This document shows, piece by piece, positions 63,570 through 64,000 of a stretch of DNA of 64,000 bases. Position 1 is the stretch's first letter; every line of letters starts with the position of its first letter. The DNA is taken from positions 272,341-336,340 of the forward strand of contig VSDK01015421.1 in NCBI GenBank assembly GCA_009767595.1, written 5' to 3'. The translations under genes were made by a program, and so were the position numbers. The notes beneath the pieces are model-generated. The model was not told the DNA's origin. It saw only the letters and a program-made list of their open reading frames with translations, and searched no databases. Source of the DNA: Symbiodinium kawagutii. Its lineage: Eukaryota; Sar; Dinophyceae; Suessiales; Symbiodiniaceae.

Positions 63570-63664
63570 GTTGGTGGTTTGAAACATGTTTTATTTTCCC
63601 TAGTAATCATTAACAAATGGTTGGTTGACTCATATTTGTCAGGGGGGTTGAAACCACCAGCCAG
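63567..63664. mobile_element. family A inverted-repeat element
   Basis: CTGGTTGGTGGTTTGAAA at the left end and TTGAAACCACCAGCCAG at the right end are inverted repeats. It is the best-preserved copy, with TTTTATTTTCCCTAGTAATC and AACAAATGGTTGGTTGAC inside. Confidence 0.85.
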
Positions 63665-64000
63665 CTATATAAGGGTTTAGTAAATCCAAGTACGCAAGTT
63701 GATTCTTTTTTTTTGTGTTTTTCGGACTGCTGCGTTGTTTGCAGTTAAACTAGCGCGGAATGTGGTAGTACTGGAGCAACATGGGTTATATTGGTATGAA
63801 AAAGGACCTTTGAGATTAGTGACAGACAGTCAACCGGACTGATTTTGATCGTAGCATCGAATAATCAAAATAGAATATAGTGCTCTCAAGTGGATAGGAT
63901 GCAACCTTGGATAGCGATAATGAGAACTACCAGCAACAATGTGATCTATTTATCATGATCAAACATCCTAAGTATATACAGGATATATGATTAGTGAGCC
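63665..64000. other. no gene seen
   Basis: No coding segment, repeat or RNA recognised. Confidence 0.4.

Overview
This window looks like nuclear DNA of a dinoflagellate, most likely in the Suessiales (Polarella or Symbiodiniaceae type). The reasons are: very low gene density; tiny exons of high third-position GC scattered through long introns; huge trinucleotide arrays, including a (TTG)n array; tandemly repeated single-exon genes carrying a relict-like spliced leader; GT/GC/GA-type introns flanked by short direct repeats; and many short inverted-repeat elements whose ends carry GT and AG. No bacterial operon, rRNA, tRNA, CRISPR or prophage is visible. The species is an inference.
Layout. 0-5.8 kb: sparse exon-like pieces and minisatellites. 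7.0-13.9 kb: an unrecognised plus-strand multi-exon gene (H1). One of its introns holds a complete single-exon gene (10524-11507) for a secreted protein made of near-identical 80-residue repeats. 14.6-24.9 kb: a chain of plus-strand exons of unrecognised gene(s). 26.1-36.3 kb: the best identified gene, the beta subunit of protein geranylgeranyltransferase type I, in at least nine exons. Its introns hold a 36-bp higher-order (GTT)n array and a small tail-anchored-protein ORF. 37.6-38.2 kb and 46.75-46.88 kb: minus-strand exons. 39-50.9 kb: further plus exons between large GAT/ATC arrays. 51.0-61.8 kb: a Tex/SRBD1-like gene. Its 5.6-kb second intron contains three tandem copies of a single-exon gene for a secreted cysteine-rich protein.
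Main theme. Three times in this window a short intronless gene sits in the same orientation inside an intron of a multi-exon gene. Two of the three have a spliced-leader-like sequence upstream, as expected if processed mRNAs were reinserted into introns and then amplified. The introns also carry at least three families of about 90-125 bp elements with terminal inverted repeats that resemble introner elements.
Limits. Exon borders were called by eye from reading frame, third-position GC, splice-like sites and phase. No search or RNA evidence was available. Two runs of exactly 33 N are assembly placeholders.
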